Below, in pieces: positions 53,711 through 61,470 of a DNA stretch of 64,000 nt; position 1 is the stretch's first letter, and each line of letters opens with the position of its first letter. A model generated the notes under the pieces. That model ran no database searches, was not told where the DNA came from, and saw only the letters and a program-made list of their open reading frames with translations. The stretch lies in contig NZ_JACCFE010000002.1 of assembly GCF_014256275.1 (NCBI RefSeq), forward strand, positions 372,001 through 436,000, read 5' to 3'. The position numbers and the translations under genes are program-made. The stretch comes from Rhodococcus sp. 4CII (GTDB lineage: Bacteria > Actinomycetota > Actinomycetes > Mycobacteriales > Mycobacteriaceae).

Positions 53711-53782
53711 GCGCGATTAGCTCAGCGGGAGAGCGCTTCCCTGACACGGAAGAGGTCACTGGTTCAATCCCAGTATCGCGCA
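53711..53782 (+). tRNA. tRNA-Val(GAC), copy 2
   Basis: 72 nt, identical to the copy at 53476-53547. The following three bases are CCA, so this copy happens to have an encoded CCA end. Confidence 0.96.
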
Positions 53783-53879
53783 CCATTTCGCTCGACATCC
53801 TCTCGGCCGTGAACGACCGAGATTCCCCTCGAGACTCGCGTCCCGAGGTTCCTGTTTCACAGACAGTTGCCTCCCGCAC

Positions 53880-54167
53880 TTACGTCCGGGGCGGTCTCAC
53901 ACCATCTCCGCAGGCTGCCACTGTCAGTCCGACGGCCGAAATGTTCTTCGCCGCGTTCACATCCCGGTCGTGGACGGCGCCGCGTCGGCACGTCCACTCC
54001 CGAACGTTCAGCGGAATCTTCGCGACCTTCAGTCGGGCGTTGGTCCGGTTGCGGAGTGTGTAGAGGCTCGCGATCCCGGCGTCGAGCCCGACCACCCGAT
54101 CGGCCGGCTCGGGTTCGGCGACCTGGGTCCTCGACGAGGATCGAGATGTGATACCGACCAACCGCAC
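53880..54167 (-). pseudogene. Remnant of an IS200/IS605-type TnpB
   Basis: A 95-codon minus-strand piece retains two ends of a TnpB/OrfB protein joined by a deletion: VVGLDAGIASLYTL with the RuvC-I Asp, then NARLKVAKI, jumping to REWTCRRGAVHDRDVNAAKN with the RuvC-III Asp, and the C-terminal SAVGLTVAACGDGVRP. Most of the normal 350-400 residues is absent, and one of the CxxC zinc cysteines reads CRRG. No TnpA or clear insertion ends are visible. It lies just after the tRNA cluster. Confidence 0.75.
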
Positions 54168-54175
54168 AGAGCAAT

Positions 54176-54210
54176 CAGTTCAGCCCCGGTCATCGACCGG
54201 GGCTGAACTG
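54176..54210 (-). terminator. Strong hairpin downstream of the LeuA-domain gene
   Basis: A perfect 16-bp stem, cagttcagccccggtc (54176-54191) and gaccggggctgaactg (54195-54210), with a three-base loop, 10 bp after the stop of the LeuA-domain gene. It lacks a long U-tract. Confidence 0.8.
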
Positions 54211-54220
54211 CTCTTCGGCG

Positions 54221-54709
54221 TCAGGCGAGGCACAGCCGGTTGGCGCCCGAGATCATCGCCCGCAGTGTCGATTCCGTGTGGGACTCACCGATGCCCATCG
54301 CCCAGAGCCGGATGCCGACGCTCTCGCAGAGCAGGAACGTCGCCGTGCGATGCCCGATCTCGTGCTGGTGGAAGGACAGGATCTCCATCGGACAACCCGC
54401 GTCGTACAGCATCGAGGTCATGGCGGCCACCGGGCCGGGCGCGCTCGCGCCGGTCTTGCAGATCGATTCGCCGATACCGAGCGTCGCTGCGAAGTCCCAC
54501 ATCCCGGGGCCGGTCTTCTGTTCCGACCAGCTGCCCAGCCGGAACGGCCCGTTGGACGGCGCGTAGGTGTTCTCGAACGCGGACCAGGTCATCCCCGCGG
54601 CTTCGGTCCGGAGCTCCCGCGGCAGCGACTTGTGGTGGCGCGCGGCGAACGGATCGGCGGCCGGCGTCGACGACGGGAAGGACGATGCGAAAGAAGTGGA
54701 GGTGCTCAT
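54221..54709 (-). CDS. Stand-alone LeuA allosteric (dimerisation) domain protein
   Basis: A 162-residue protein whose C-terminal 110 residues match the regulatory domain of 2-isopropylmalate synthase: SAPGPVAAMTSMLYDAGCPM, ILSFHQHEIGHRTATFLLCE, and LWAMGIGESHTESTLRAMIS ending GANRL. LPRELRTEAAGMTWSAFENTYAP resembles the linker that precedes it in LeuA. The catalytic TIM barrel is missing. ATG 54709 has AGGAAG nine bases upstream. A leucine/isoleucine/valine-rich leader peptide lies upstream. It may bind leucine and influence LeuA; that is inference. Confidence 0.75.
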   Translation of the reverse strand: MSTSTSFASSFPSSTPAADPFAARHHKSLPRELRTEAAGMTWSAFENTYAPSNGPFRLGSWSEQKTGPGMWDFAATLGIGESICKTGASAPGPVAAMTSMLYDAGCPMEILSFHQHEIGHRTATFLLCESVGIRLWAMGIGESHTESTLRAMISGANRLCLA

Positions 54710-54781
54710 TGTCGTGGTCTTCCTGCAAGAAGGGAGGACCAACGCGTAGCTCGACGACCCGCAGCGAGGGGTCGGTCCGTA
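54710..54781 (-). promoter_or_regulatory. Attenuator-like leader between the leader peptide and the LeuA-domain gene
   Basis: Minus-strand segments that can pair in competing ways: AGCGGGGTC at the leader's end (54785-54793) with GACCCC (54768-54773); the same CGACCC region with GGGTCG (54755-54760); GGACC (54774-54778) with GGTCC (54736-54740); and GGTCCTCC (54733-54740) with GGAAGACC (54716-54723), one mismatch, which would hide the ribosome site AGGAAG. These competing stems fit attenuation of transcription or translation. No clear U-tract terminator was seen. Confidence 0.55.
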
Positions 54782-54823
54782 TCAGACCCCGCTACGGCGG
54801 AGAACTACGAGAATGCGCTGCAT
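54782..54823 (-). CDS. Leader peptide MQRILVVLRRSGV (branched-chain amino acid type)
   Basis: A 13-codon ORF reading MQRILVVLRRSGV, 72 bp before the LeuA-domain gene. Five consecutive codons are Ile-Leu-Val-Val-Leu, as in the leader peptides of actinobacterial ilvB and leuA. The ORF's stop adjoins the pairing segments of the attenuator. A TTGTCC-N18-TACAGT promoter places the RNA start at or near the ATG, so translation is probably leaderless. Confidence 0.7.
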   Translation of the reverse strand: MQRILVVLRRSGV

Positions 54824-54830
54824 GGATCAC

Positions 54831-54860
54831 ACTGTAAGCGACAACCGTCCGCCGGGACAA
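54831..54860 (-). promoter_or_regulatory. Promoter of the leader peptide and LeuA-domain gene
   Basis: On the minus strand TTGTCC (54855-54860) and TACAGT (54831-54836) are separated by 18 bp. The -10 box ends 7 bases before the leader ATG (54823), predicting a leaderless transcript. Confidence 0.6.
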
Positions 54861-54930
54861 CTCCCCCGGGCACAGTGCGTCAGCCGGCCGACGCGTCCGG
54901 CCGGGTGACGGAATTGTTACCGCCACCCCT

Positions 54931-55030
54931 GGAACGTGAGGAATTCCTCATGTATCGTCGAACTAGCCATCCACCCCCCCGATGGCAATGAGCCCCAGCC
55001 ATGACCCCCCATCCAAGGCTGGGGCTCAGT
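54931..55030 (+). ncRNA. 6C small RNA
   Basis: Two consecutive hairpins whose loops each contain a run of six or more C, the defining feature of the actinobacterial 6C RNA (B11 in M. tuberculosis). Hairpin 1: GCCATC (54966-54971) pairs with GATGGC (54981-54986), loop with seven Cs. Hairpin 2: TGAGCCCCAGCC (54989-55000) pairs with GGCTGGGGCTCA (55017-55028), loop with CCCCCC; this also serves as terminator. The palindrome GAGGAATTCCTC (54938-54949) may form the 5' structure. The 5' end is approximate. Confidence 0.85.
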
Positions 55031-55107
55031 CTTGCGTCGGGGGCCTTCCCGCGGTGTCGGACGTTTCGCCCGCCTATTCGGAGAACCCTGCGCATCGCGC
55101 CGGAGTA

Positions 55108-55123
55108 TTGGACACTCGTCCAA
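55108..55123. promoter_or_regulatory. TetR-type palindromic operator
   Basis: TTGGAC-actc-GTCCAA is a perfect 6-bp inverted repeat with a 4-bp centre, of the kind bound by TetR repressors, 29 bp before the MFS remnant. No TetR gene lies next to it, so it may be an orphan site. Confidence 0.5.
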
Positions 55124-55151
55124 CGATGTCGCCCACCGAGGGCTCCTCGTC

Positions 55152-55562
55152 ATGACGGATTCACCGCGCACGGAGGTGTCCGCACATCACCGTTCGGCGC
55201 GGGCCGCCACCGCGGCCGCCTTCGGGCTGCAGGGTTTCCTCCTCGCGGCCATCCTCACGCAATTACCCCGGTACCAGGATCGATTCGGTGACGACACCGT
55301 CATCGTGGTCGCCGTGGTGACGGTCTCGCTCGTCGCCGGCGCGGGAAGCGTCGGCGCGATCGCGGGCGCGCTGTTCGTGGCCGCCACCTCGGCGCTCGAC
55401 GTGGGTGTCGCCGCCGCGACCAGCCTGCGGATCGGGTTCGTCGTCCCGCTCCTGTTCGCGGTGGCGCTCCTCCTGCTCGCCCCCGCGTTCGCCCGGACCG
55501 GGACCGCGACCGGCAATCCGAGCGGGCCCCGGATCGTGACTGACGGCAGATGTTCTACTTAG
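55152..55562 (+). pseudogene. MFS transporter with in-frame internal deletion
   Basis: A 136-residue ORF. The first 65 residues (SARAATAAAFGLQGFLLAAI, LTQLPRYQDRFGDDT) look like the start of a major facilitator protein, and the following part (AATSALDVGVAAATSLRIGF, VVPLLFAVALLLLAPAFA) like the last two membrane segments of one. About 260 residues that normally lie between are absent without a frame change. It is probably non-functional as a transporter. A TetR-type operator precedes it. Confidence 0.6.
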
Positions 55563-55645
55563 GCGAACGCCCGCGGCGATTCCACCGCTGCGGGACGGTA
55601 CGGAAACGACACGGTCAGGGAAGCGAAGGACACGGTGGATCAGCT

Positions 55646-56176
55646 GTGACTGTCGAAATAGACCCGGCGGGCATCTGGGATTCCGAGGCGATCGCCGACG
55701 TCGCCGCGGCGACGTTCCCTCTCGCGTGCCCACCCGGGGCGACGCAGGACGACATCGCCGCCTTCATCGACGACGTGTTGTCGGCCGAACGGTTCTCCGA
55801 GTACCTCACCGACCCCGCTCGCACCGTCCTGAAGGTCACCCACGGCGGGGCGATCGTCGGCTACGCGATGCTCGTCGACGGAGAGCCGTCCGACGCGGAC
55901 GTGAGCCGCGCCGTGACACTGCGACCGAGCACGGAGATCAGCAAGCTGTACGTGCTGCCCGGCAATCACGGGACCGGCGTGGCGTCCGCGCTGATGGACG
56001 CGATCGTCGAACGCGCCGAGGCCGCCGGGTGTGCCGGACTGTGGCTGGGGGTCAACCAGGAGAACGTCCGGGCCCAGCGCTTCTACGCGAAACACGGATT
56101 CACGAAGGTCGGGACGAAGACGTTCCCGGTCGGCACCCAACTGCACCACGACTTCGTGATGCAGCGGGCGCTGTAG
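55646..56176 (+). CDS. GNAT-family N-acetyltransferase
   Basis: A 176-residue acetyltransferase: KLYVLPGNHGTGVASALMDA (acetyl-CoA loop), GLWLGVNQENVRAQRFYAKH (motif B). It acetylates an unknown amine; similar proteins act on spermidine or antibiotics. GTG 55646 is used. It is independent of the MFS remnant upstream. Confidence 0.88.
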   Translation: MTVEIDPAGIWDSEAIADVAAATFPLACPPGATQDDIAAFIDDVLSAERFSEYLTDPARTVLKVTHGGAIVGYAMLVDGEPSDADVSRAVTLRPSTEISKLYVLPGNHGTGVASALMDAIVERAEAAGCAGLWLGVNQENVRAQRFYAKHGFTKVGTKTFPVGTQLHHDFVMQRAL

Positions 56177-56185
56177 CGAGCCGGG

Positions 56186-57202
56186 TCAGCTCGCGGCGAC
56201 CTCGAACCGCGACAGCGCGAGCAGCCGGGATGTGGCACGCAGGTACTTCTTCCGGTAGCCACCGGCCAGCATCTCGGGGGTGAAGATCGCGTCGAGCTTG
56301 GCGCCTGCCACGGTGACCGGGATGCTGGCGTCGTACAGGCGGTCGGCGAGCACCACCAGGCGCAACGCCACCGACTGATCCTCGGCGGGGTGGACGCCGT
56401 CCAGGAACACGGCCGGAATTCCCTCGACCAGCTTGTTGTAACGGGACGGGTGCAGCGTGCTCAAGTGCTTGCACAGTTCGTCGAAGTCGTCGAGCGTGGC
56501 ACCCGGGATGCTCTCGGCGCGCTCGGCGAGTTCCTCCGAGGAGATCGGGTCCGGGGCCGGCGGCAGGTCGCGGTGCCGGTAGTCCGGTCCGTCGACCCGG
56601 ATCGTCTCGAAGATCGAACCGAGCTTCTTGATCTCGCGCAGGAAGTCCTGCGCGGCGAACCGGCCCTCACCGAGCTGGCCGGGCAGCGTGTTGGACGTCG
56701 CGACGATGGAGACACCGCGCGCCGACAACTCCGACAGCAGGCGGGACACCAGCATCGTGTCACCCGGGTCGTCGAGTTCGAATTCGTCGATGCAGAGCAC
56801 ACTGTGGTCGGACAGCTGCTCGACGGCCTTGTTGAAGCCGAGCGCGCCGACGACGTGCGTCAACTCCACGAACGTGCCGAACGCCTTCGGCGACGGGACG
56901 CTGTGGAAGATCGAGGCGAGGAGGTGGGTCTTACCGACACCGAAACCGCCGTCGAGGTAGAGCCCCGCTCCGGTGGCGGGCGTCTTCTTTCCGAACAGGC
57001 CGCGTCGCCCGCCGCTGCGGATCTTCACGACCTTCTTCGCGAACTCCTCGGCCTTCTGGACCGCGACGGCCTGGCTGGGTTCTGCGGGGTCGGGGATGTA
57101 CGACGCGAAGCTCACCTCGTCGAACATGGCCGGGGGCACCATCTGAGCTACCAACTGATCAGCCGGTACCACGGGGCTACGATCGACAAGACGTGCATGC
57201 AT
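56186..57202 (-). CDS. AFG1/ZapE-type ATPase
   Basis: A 338-residue P-loop ATPase with Walker A GGFGVGKTH, Walker B LCIDEFELDDPGD, TSNTLPGQLGEGRFAAQDF and SRYNKLVEGIPAVFLDGV. The AFG1/ZapE family is linked to membrane protein quality control and cell division in other organisms. ATG 57202 (MHARLVDRSP) is chosen; a longer reading begins inside the divergent gene region. It matches Rv2670c in the mycobacterial order. Confidence 0.88.
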   Translation of the reverse strand: MHARLVDRSPVVPADQLVAQMVPPAMFDEVSFASYIPDPAEPSQAVAVQKAEEFAKKVVKIRSGGRRGLFGKKTPATGAGLYLDGGFGVGKTHLLASIFHSVPSPKAFGTFVELTHVVGALGFNKAVEQLSDHSVLCIDEFELDDPGDTMLVSRLLSELSARGVSIVATSNTLPGQLGEGRFAAQDFLREIKKLGSIFETIRVDGPDYRHRDLPPAPDPISSEELAERAESIPGATLDDFDELCKHLSTLHPSRYNKLVEGIPAVFLDGVHPAEDQSVALRLVVLADRLYDASIPVTVAGAKLDAIFTPEMLAGGYRKKYLRATSRLLALSRFEVAAS

Positions 57203-57224
57203 ACAAGCAGGGTATCCACGTGTT

Positions 57225-58025
57225 GTGATCACCAACATGCACCGTGTACATATTGCGACATTTTTCACACCGGACACGCCACCCGCACGGGAGGAGTCCA
57301 GTGAATCGACCGCGAACGCGCTGCGGGGGCTCTACGCCTACCCGGAGGACACGCCGCGGCCCTGGATTCGTGTCAATTTCGTGAGCAGCATCGACGGCGC
57401 CGTCTCCGTCGACGGCGTCAGCGGCGCCCTCGGCACGCCCGCCGACAAACTGGTCTTCGACACCCTGCGGGAGCTGGCGGACGTCGTGCTGGTCGGGGCG
57501 GGCACCGTGCGAGCGGAGAACTACGGCGGTGTGCGCGTCGGCGCGGAGGGCAGGCGGCGCCGCGCGGAGTCGGGGATGCCGGAGGTACCCCCGATCGCCG
57601 TCGTGTCGGCCCGCGCGCACCTCGACCCACAGTCGCGACTGTTCACCGACACCGAGGTGCCACCGATCGTCGTCACGAGCAGCGACGCCGACCCGACGCG
57701 GATCCGCGCGCTCGCCGATGCGGGTGCGCGGATCGTCACGGCCGGCGCGGGGCAGGTTACCGGCACCCGCCTGATCTCCGCGCTCGACGACTTCGGACTG
57801 CGCAGGGTGCTGTGCGAAGGGGGGCCGAGCCTGTTCGGTCAGCTGACCGTCGACGACGCGGTCGACGAGGTCTGCCTCACCACAGCGCCGGTGCTGGTGG
57901 GTGGGACCGCGGGCCGCGTCGCCACGTCGCCGCACGCCCGGACCACCTCGATGACACCCGCGCACATCCTCACCGACACCGACGGCACCGTCCTGACCAG
58001 ATGGGTGCGCCTGCCCCACCCGTAG
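57225..58025 (+). CDS. RibD C-terminal-type reductase
   Basis: A 266-residue protein of the RibD reductase domain: WIRVNFVSSIDGAVSVDGVS, LRELADVVLVGAGTVRAENY and VLCEGGPSLFGQLTVDDAVDE. The usual deaminase domain is absent, as in Rv2671. It may reduce an aminouracil-type or other pyrimidine/pterin compound. GTG 57225 or ATG 57237 could be used. It is divergent from the AFG1-like gene by about 20 bp. Confidence 0.85.
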   Translation: MITNMHRVHIATFFTPDTPPAREESSESTANALRGLYAYPEDTPRPWIRVNFVSSIDGAVSVDGVSGALGTPADKLVFDTLRELADVVLVGAGTVRAENYGGVRVGAEGRRRRAESGMPEVPPIAVVSARAHLDPQSRLFTDTEVPPIVVTSSDADPTRIRALADAGARIVTAGAGQVTGTRLISALDDFGLRRVLCEGGPSLFGQLTVDDAVDEVCLTTAPVLVGGTAGRVATSPHARTTSMTPAHILTDTDGTVLTRWVRLPHP

Positions 58026-58048
58026 CGGAACCTGGCAGGCTGGGCGCC

Positions 58049-59605
58049 ATGCGCAGATCGGTGTTGCTCGCAATGGTGCTCGTGGTGTGCAGCGCGTGCG
58101 GGGCCGGACCGTCCAACCGGCCGCACGTGGCGGTCGAGCGCGAGGGCGTGGGCAGCGAACCCACGGCAACCGAGACCGAGAACCCCGACGCCTCCCCGCC
58201 CGTGCTGCAGACCCCTAAGAACGATCTGGCGTGGACCGACTGCACCCAGAGCACGCTCGCCTCGCTGGGCCCCGGAGCGGCAGCCCCGGCCGGACTCGTC
58301 TTCGAATGCGGCTCGTACGAGGCGGCCGTCGACGAGAACGGCACCCTGCCCGGTTCCTTCACGATGGGCGCCATGCGGGCACGGCTCGCGGACACGCCCG
58401 AGAACGCGGCCCCGCTGGTGCTGACATCGGGCTCCGACCGGTCGTCGACCGCGACGCTCGCGGCACTGAGCACCGGCGGGCTGACGTCGCTGCTGTCGAC
58501 GCGTCCGGTGGTCGCGGTGGACCGTCGCGGCATCGCCTCCTCCCAGGAGATCGAATGCCTCACCCCGGAACTCCGCGCCGGCCTCGCCGATCTGGGGCAG
58601 TTCGCCCCGGGGACGGGTGACCAGGTCGACAAGGTGACCGCGCTGGGCCGTGACGCGACCATCGCGTGCACCGATTATCTGCAGCCGCAGGAACTCGCGT
58701 TCGACAGCACCCACGCCGCGGACGACATCGAGGAGTTGCGCCGCACGTGGGACGTCGATTCCCTCGGGATCCTCGCCACCGGCAACGGCAGTGCCGTCGC
58801 GCTCAGCTACGCGGCCGCGTACCCCGGCCGGGTCGGCAGGCTCGTCCTCGACTCCCCCGCGGTCACCACGGTGGACGCCGCGACGGCCACTGAGCAGCAG
58901 GTCGCGGGACAGGAGGCGGCGTTCGACGCGTTCGCCCGCCAGTGCACCGCCCTGAACTGCTCCCTCGGCGCCGATCCCCGCGTCGCGATGTCGGACGCCG
59001 TCACGGCCGCCGCGGACGGCCGGATCCCGCAGGTCTCCGCGAGCGCCCTCCTCACCGCGGTGTCCGGGTCGCTCGCCGCCGCGGGCGGCGACCAGCAGGG
59101 CCGCGTGCGCGCACTGTCGGATGCGGTCAGCTCCGCGGTCGCCGGCAACACCGCGCCGATCCTCGGCCTGATCGGGCAGGCCGAGGCCGCCTACGAGAGC
59201 GACGGACAGTTCATCACTCGCTGCACGGACGGCCAGCAGTGGCCGGCACCCGACCGGGTCCGTGACCTGCAGAAGGTGTGGGGCGAGCGCTACCCGCTGT
59301 TCGGCCCCTCCGCCGCCGTCGGACTGCTCCCGTGCACGTCCTGGCCCGCGACCGCACCGCCTACCCTGCCCGGCGATCTGACCGTGCCGGTCCTGGTGCT
59401 GAACGGCACCGCCGACCCGGTCGTCGGGAACGCCGGGGTGGGCACTGTGACGGGCGCCGTGTCGAGCGCGGGCGCCACCACGGCGACGGTGACGTGGCAC
59501 GGCAGCGGCCACCCCGCCACCCATTCGGACTGCGCGCAGAAGTCGATCGTCACCTACGTCACGGACGGTGCGCTGCCACCGGACGGCAGCGCCTGCCCCG
59601 CCTGA
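58049..59605 (+). CDS. Secreted alpha/beta-hydrolase lipoprotein (Rv2672 type)
   Basis: A 518-residue lipoprotein (lipobox VCSAC, Cys17). The fold has RPVVAVDRRGIASSQEIECL, a nucleophile region LGILATGNGSAVALSYAAAY, LNGTADPVVG (Asp) and HGSGHPATHSDC (His). The nucleophile motif lacks the usual closing glycine. The order with RibD-like and AftC genes is that of mycobacteria. Likely a peptidase or esterase in the envelope. Confidence 0.85.
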   Translation: MRRSVLLAMVLVVCSACGAGPSNRPHVAVEREGVGSEPTATETENPDASPPVLQTPKNDLAWTDCTQSTLASLGPGAAAPAGLVFECGSYEAAVDENGTLPGSFTMGAMRARLADTPENAAPLVLTSGSDRSSTATLAALSTGGLTSLLSTRPVVAVDRRGIASSQEIECLTPELRAGLADLGQFAPGTGDQVDKVTALGRDATIACTDYLQPQELAFDSTHAADDIEELRRTWDVDSLGILATGNGSAVALSYAAAYPGRVGRLVLDSPAVTTVDAATATEQQVAGQEAAFDAFARQCTALNCSLGADPRVAMSDAVTAAADGRIPQVSASALLTAVSGSLAAAGGDQQGRVRALSDAVSSAVAGNTAPILGLIGQAEAAYESDGQFITRCTDGQQWPAPDRVRDLQKVWGERYPLFGPSAAVGLLPCTSWPATAPPTLPGDLTVPVLVLNGTADPVVGNAGVGTVTGAVSSAGATTATVTWHGSGHPATHSDCAQKSIVTYVTDGALPPDGSACPA

Positions 59606-59639
59606 CCGGCGTGGTCCGTCCGACACCCACAGGGGGTGC

Positions 59640-60974
59640 GTGACCGCATGTCAGGGCTTCTCGGTGTACCGTGCCGTGGTGTTCCTTCGACAACTCGAAC
59701 CGCGCACCGGGCGGACCGCCAACGAGGTCGTCCACTTCGCGCTGTGGCCGATCGCCGTCATGACCGTGCTGCATCGAGTGGTCGTCAAGGCGGTCAACGG
59801 CTACATCACCGACGACTTCCGCCCGGTCTACAACGCCGCACTGGCGTTCCTCAACGGGCGGCCCGTGTACACCGCCAATTTCAACTGGGTGGACCCGCAC
59901 TACCTGTATCCGCCGTCCGGCACCCTGCTGATGGCCCCGATCGCCGTGATCGACCCCGAGCGGTCCCGGTGGTTGTTCATCATCGCCAACGCGATCGCAA
60001 TCATGATCGCGTTGTACCTGCTGCTGCGGCTGTTCGGCCTGGGATTGAACTCGATCGCCGCCCCGATCCTGCTGCTCGCCACGTTCTCGTCCGAGACCGT
60101 CACGAACACCCTCGTCTTCACCAACATCAACGGTCTCGTCCTGCTCGGTGAGATCGCGTTCCTCGTGTTGCTGATGAAGCGCAAGGACATGTGGTCCGGT
60201 GTCGCGATCGGGCTGACGTTCGCGGTCAAACCGATCCTCGCCCCACTCCTGCTGCTGCCCCTGGTGCGCGGCCAGTGGAAGGTGTTCGTCACCGCGATCG
60301 GCATCCCCCTGATCCTCACCGCGGTCGCCTGGCCGCTGTCCGCGGACCCGATGGACTTCGTGCGCCACACCGTGCCGTACCTGATGGAGTCGCGCGATTA
60401 CTTCAACAGCGCGATCGTCGGCAACGGCAAGTACTACGGCCTCCCGACGGCCCTGATCTGGGCTCTTCGCGGCGCGTTCGCCGGCATCGTGGCCGGGTCA
60501 CTGTGGCTGCTGTACCGGTACTACCGCCACGACGAGCTGTTCTTCGTCGTCACCACGTCCGGGGTCCTGCTGACCGCGTCCTGGCTGCTCGGCTCGCTGG
60601 GCCAGATGTACTACTCGATGATGCTGTTCCCGCTGCTGATGTCCGTGGTGCTGAAGAACTCGGTGATGCGAAACTGGCCGGCCTGGCTTGCCGTGTACGG
60701 GTTCATGAGCTACGACAGCTGGCTGTCGAGCCGGTTCATCGAGGCCGGCCGGACCGCCGAATACATGAAGACCACCCTGGGGTGGAGCCTGATGCTGCTC
60801 GTGATCTTCGGCGTGCTGACCGTCCGGTACGTCACCGCGCGCCGGGAGGGGCGACTCGACCGGGGCATCGACCCGGCGTTCCTGCTCGAACCGGAGGACG
60901 CGCAGCCCGACGCTCCGCGGGACACCGCGCCCGACGAGCAGCCGCAGGTCGAGTCGGCCGCCGCGAAGACGTAG
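59640..60974 (+). CDS. aftC: Arabinofuranosyltransferase AftC
   Basis: A 444-residue GT-C membrane protein closely similar to AftC (Rv2673): ITDDFRPVYNAALAFLNGRP, VDPHYLYPPSGTLLMAPIAV, ETVTNTLVFTNINGLVLLGE, ESRDYFNSAIVGNGKYYGLP and GRLDRGIDPAFL. It adds the alpha-1,3 branch to arabinan of the cell wall, using decaprenyl-phosphoryl arabinose. GTG 59640 has AGGGGG upstream; GTG 59676 is an alternative. About ten membrane segments. Confidence 0.9.
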   Translation: MTACQGFSVYRAVVFLRQLEPRTGRTANEVVHFALWPIAVMTVLHRVVVKAVNGYITDDFRPVYNAALAFLNGRPVYTANFNWVDPHYLYPPSGTLLMAPIAVIDPERSRWLFIIANAIAIMIALYLLLRLFGLGLNSIAAPILLLATFSSETVTNTLVFTNINGLVLLGEIAFLVLLMKRKDMWSGVAIGLTFAVKPILAPLLLLPLVRGQWKVFVTAIGIPLILTAVAWPLSADPMDFVRHTVPYLMESRDYFNSAIVGNGKYYGLPTALIWALRGAFAGIVAGSLWLLYRYYRHDELFFVVTTSGVLLTASWLLGSLGQMYYSMMLFPLLMSVVLKNSVMRNWPAWLAVYGFMSYDSWLSSRFIEAGRTAEYMKTTLGWSLMLLVIFGVLTVRYVTARREGRLDRGIDPAFLLEPEDAQPDAPRDTAPDEQPQVESAAAKT

Positions 60975-61032
60975 GCCGACTCTCGGGCCGGGCGTCGCGG
61001 CCGGAGCCGGCGAAACGTATTAGCGTGGAGCC

Positions 61033-61470
61033 ATGAGTTCGCAGCAGCAGGATCCCACGCAGTCCCCACCGAAGGTTGCTCTCTCCGAGAGTGAGTGGCG
61101 CGAGAAACTGACTCCCGAGGAGTACGCGGTGCTGCGCCAGGCCGGCACCGAGCGGCCCTTCGTCGGCGAGTACACCGACACGAAGACGGAAGGCGTCTAC
61201 CACTGCCGGGCGTGCGGCGCCGAGTTGTTCCGCAGCTCGGAGAAGTTCGAATCGCACTGCGGGTGGCCGTCGTTCTTCGATCCGGCCGACTCGGACGCCG
61301 TCATCCTCCGCGAGGACAGCTCACTCGGCATGCGCCGTGTCGAGGTGATCTGCCGGGCGTGCCACAGCCACCTCGGCCACGTCTTCGAGGGTGAGGGCTA
61401 CCCCACCCCCACCGATCAGCGGTACTGCATCAATTCGATCTCGCTGGTCCTGGAACCGACCGGCGACTGA
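61033..61470 (+). CDS. msrB: Peptide-methionine (R)-S-oxide reductase MsrB
   Basis: A 145-residue enzyme with both zinc CxxC pairs (CRACGAELF, ICRACHSHLGHVF), SHCGWPSFFDPAD and the catalytic Cys in QRYCINSISLVL. It repairs the R-sulfoxide of methionine in proteins. The 3' end overlaps the opposing BisC-like gene by 41 bp. Confidence 0.96.
   Translation: MSSQQQDPTQSPPKVALSESEWREKLTPEEYAVLRQAGTERPFVGEYTDTKTEGVYHCRACGAELFRSSEKFESHCGWPSFFDPADSDAVILREDSSLGMRRVEVICRACHSHLGHVFEGEGYPTPTDQRYCINSISLVLEPTGD

Noticed and set aside
54950..54991. A 13-codon plus-strand ORF (MYRRTSHPPPRWQ) preceded by GAGGAATTCCTC
   Set aside because: It lies inside the predicted 6C RNA, its proline codons are simply the C-rich loop, and its stop is the first base pair of the terminal hairpin. 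It is better explained by RNA structure than by translation.
53880..55562. Active mobile element or prophage attachment site next to the tRNA cluster
   Set aside because: I saw no integrase, no intact transposase and no direct repeat of a tRNA 3' end flanking the region beyond the two tRNA copies themselves.
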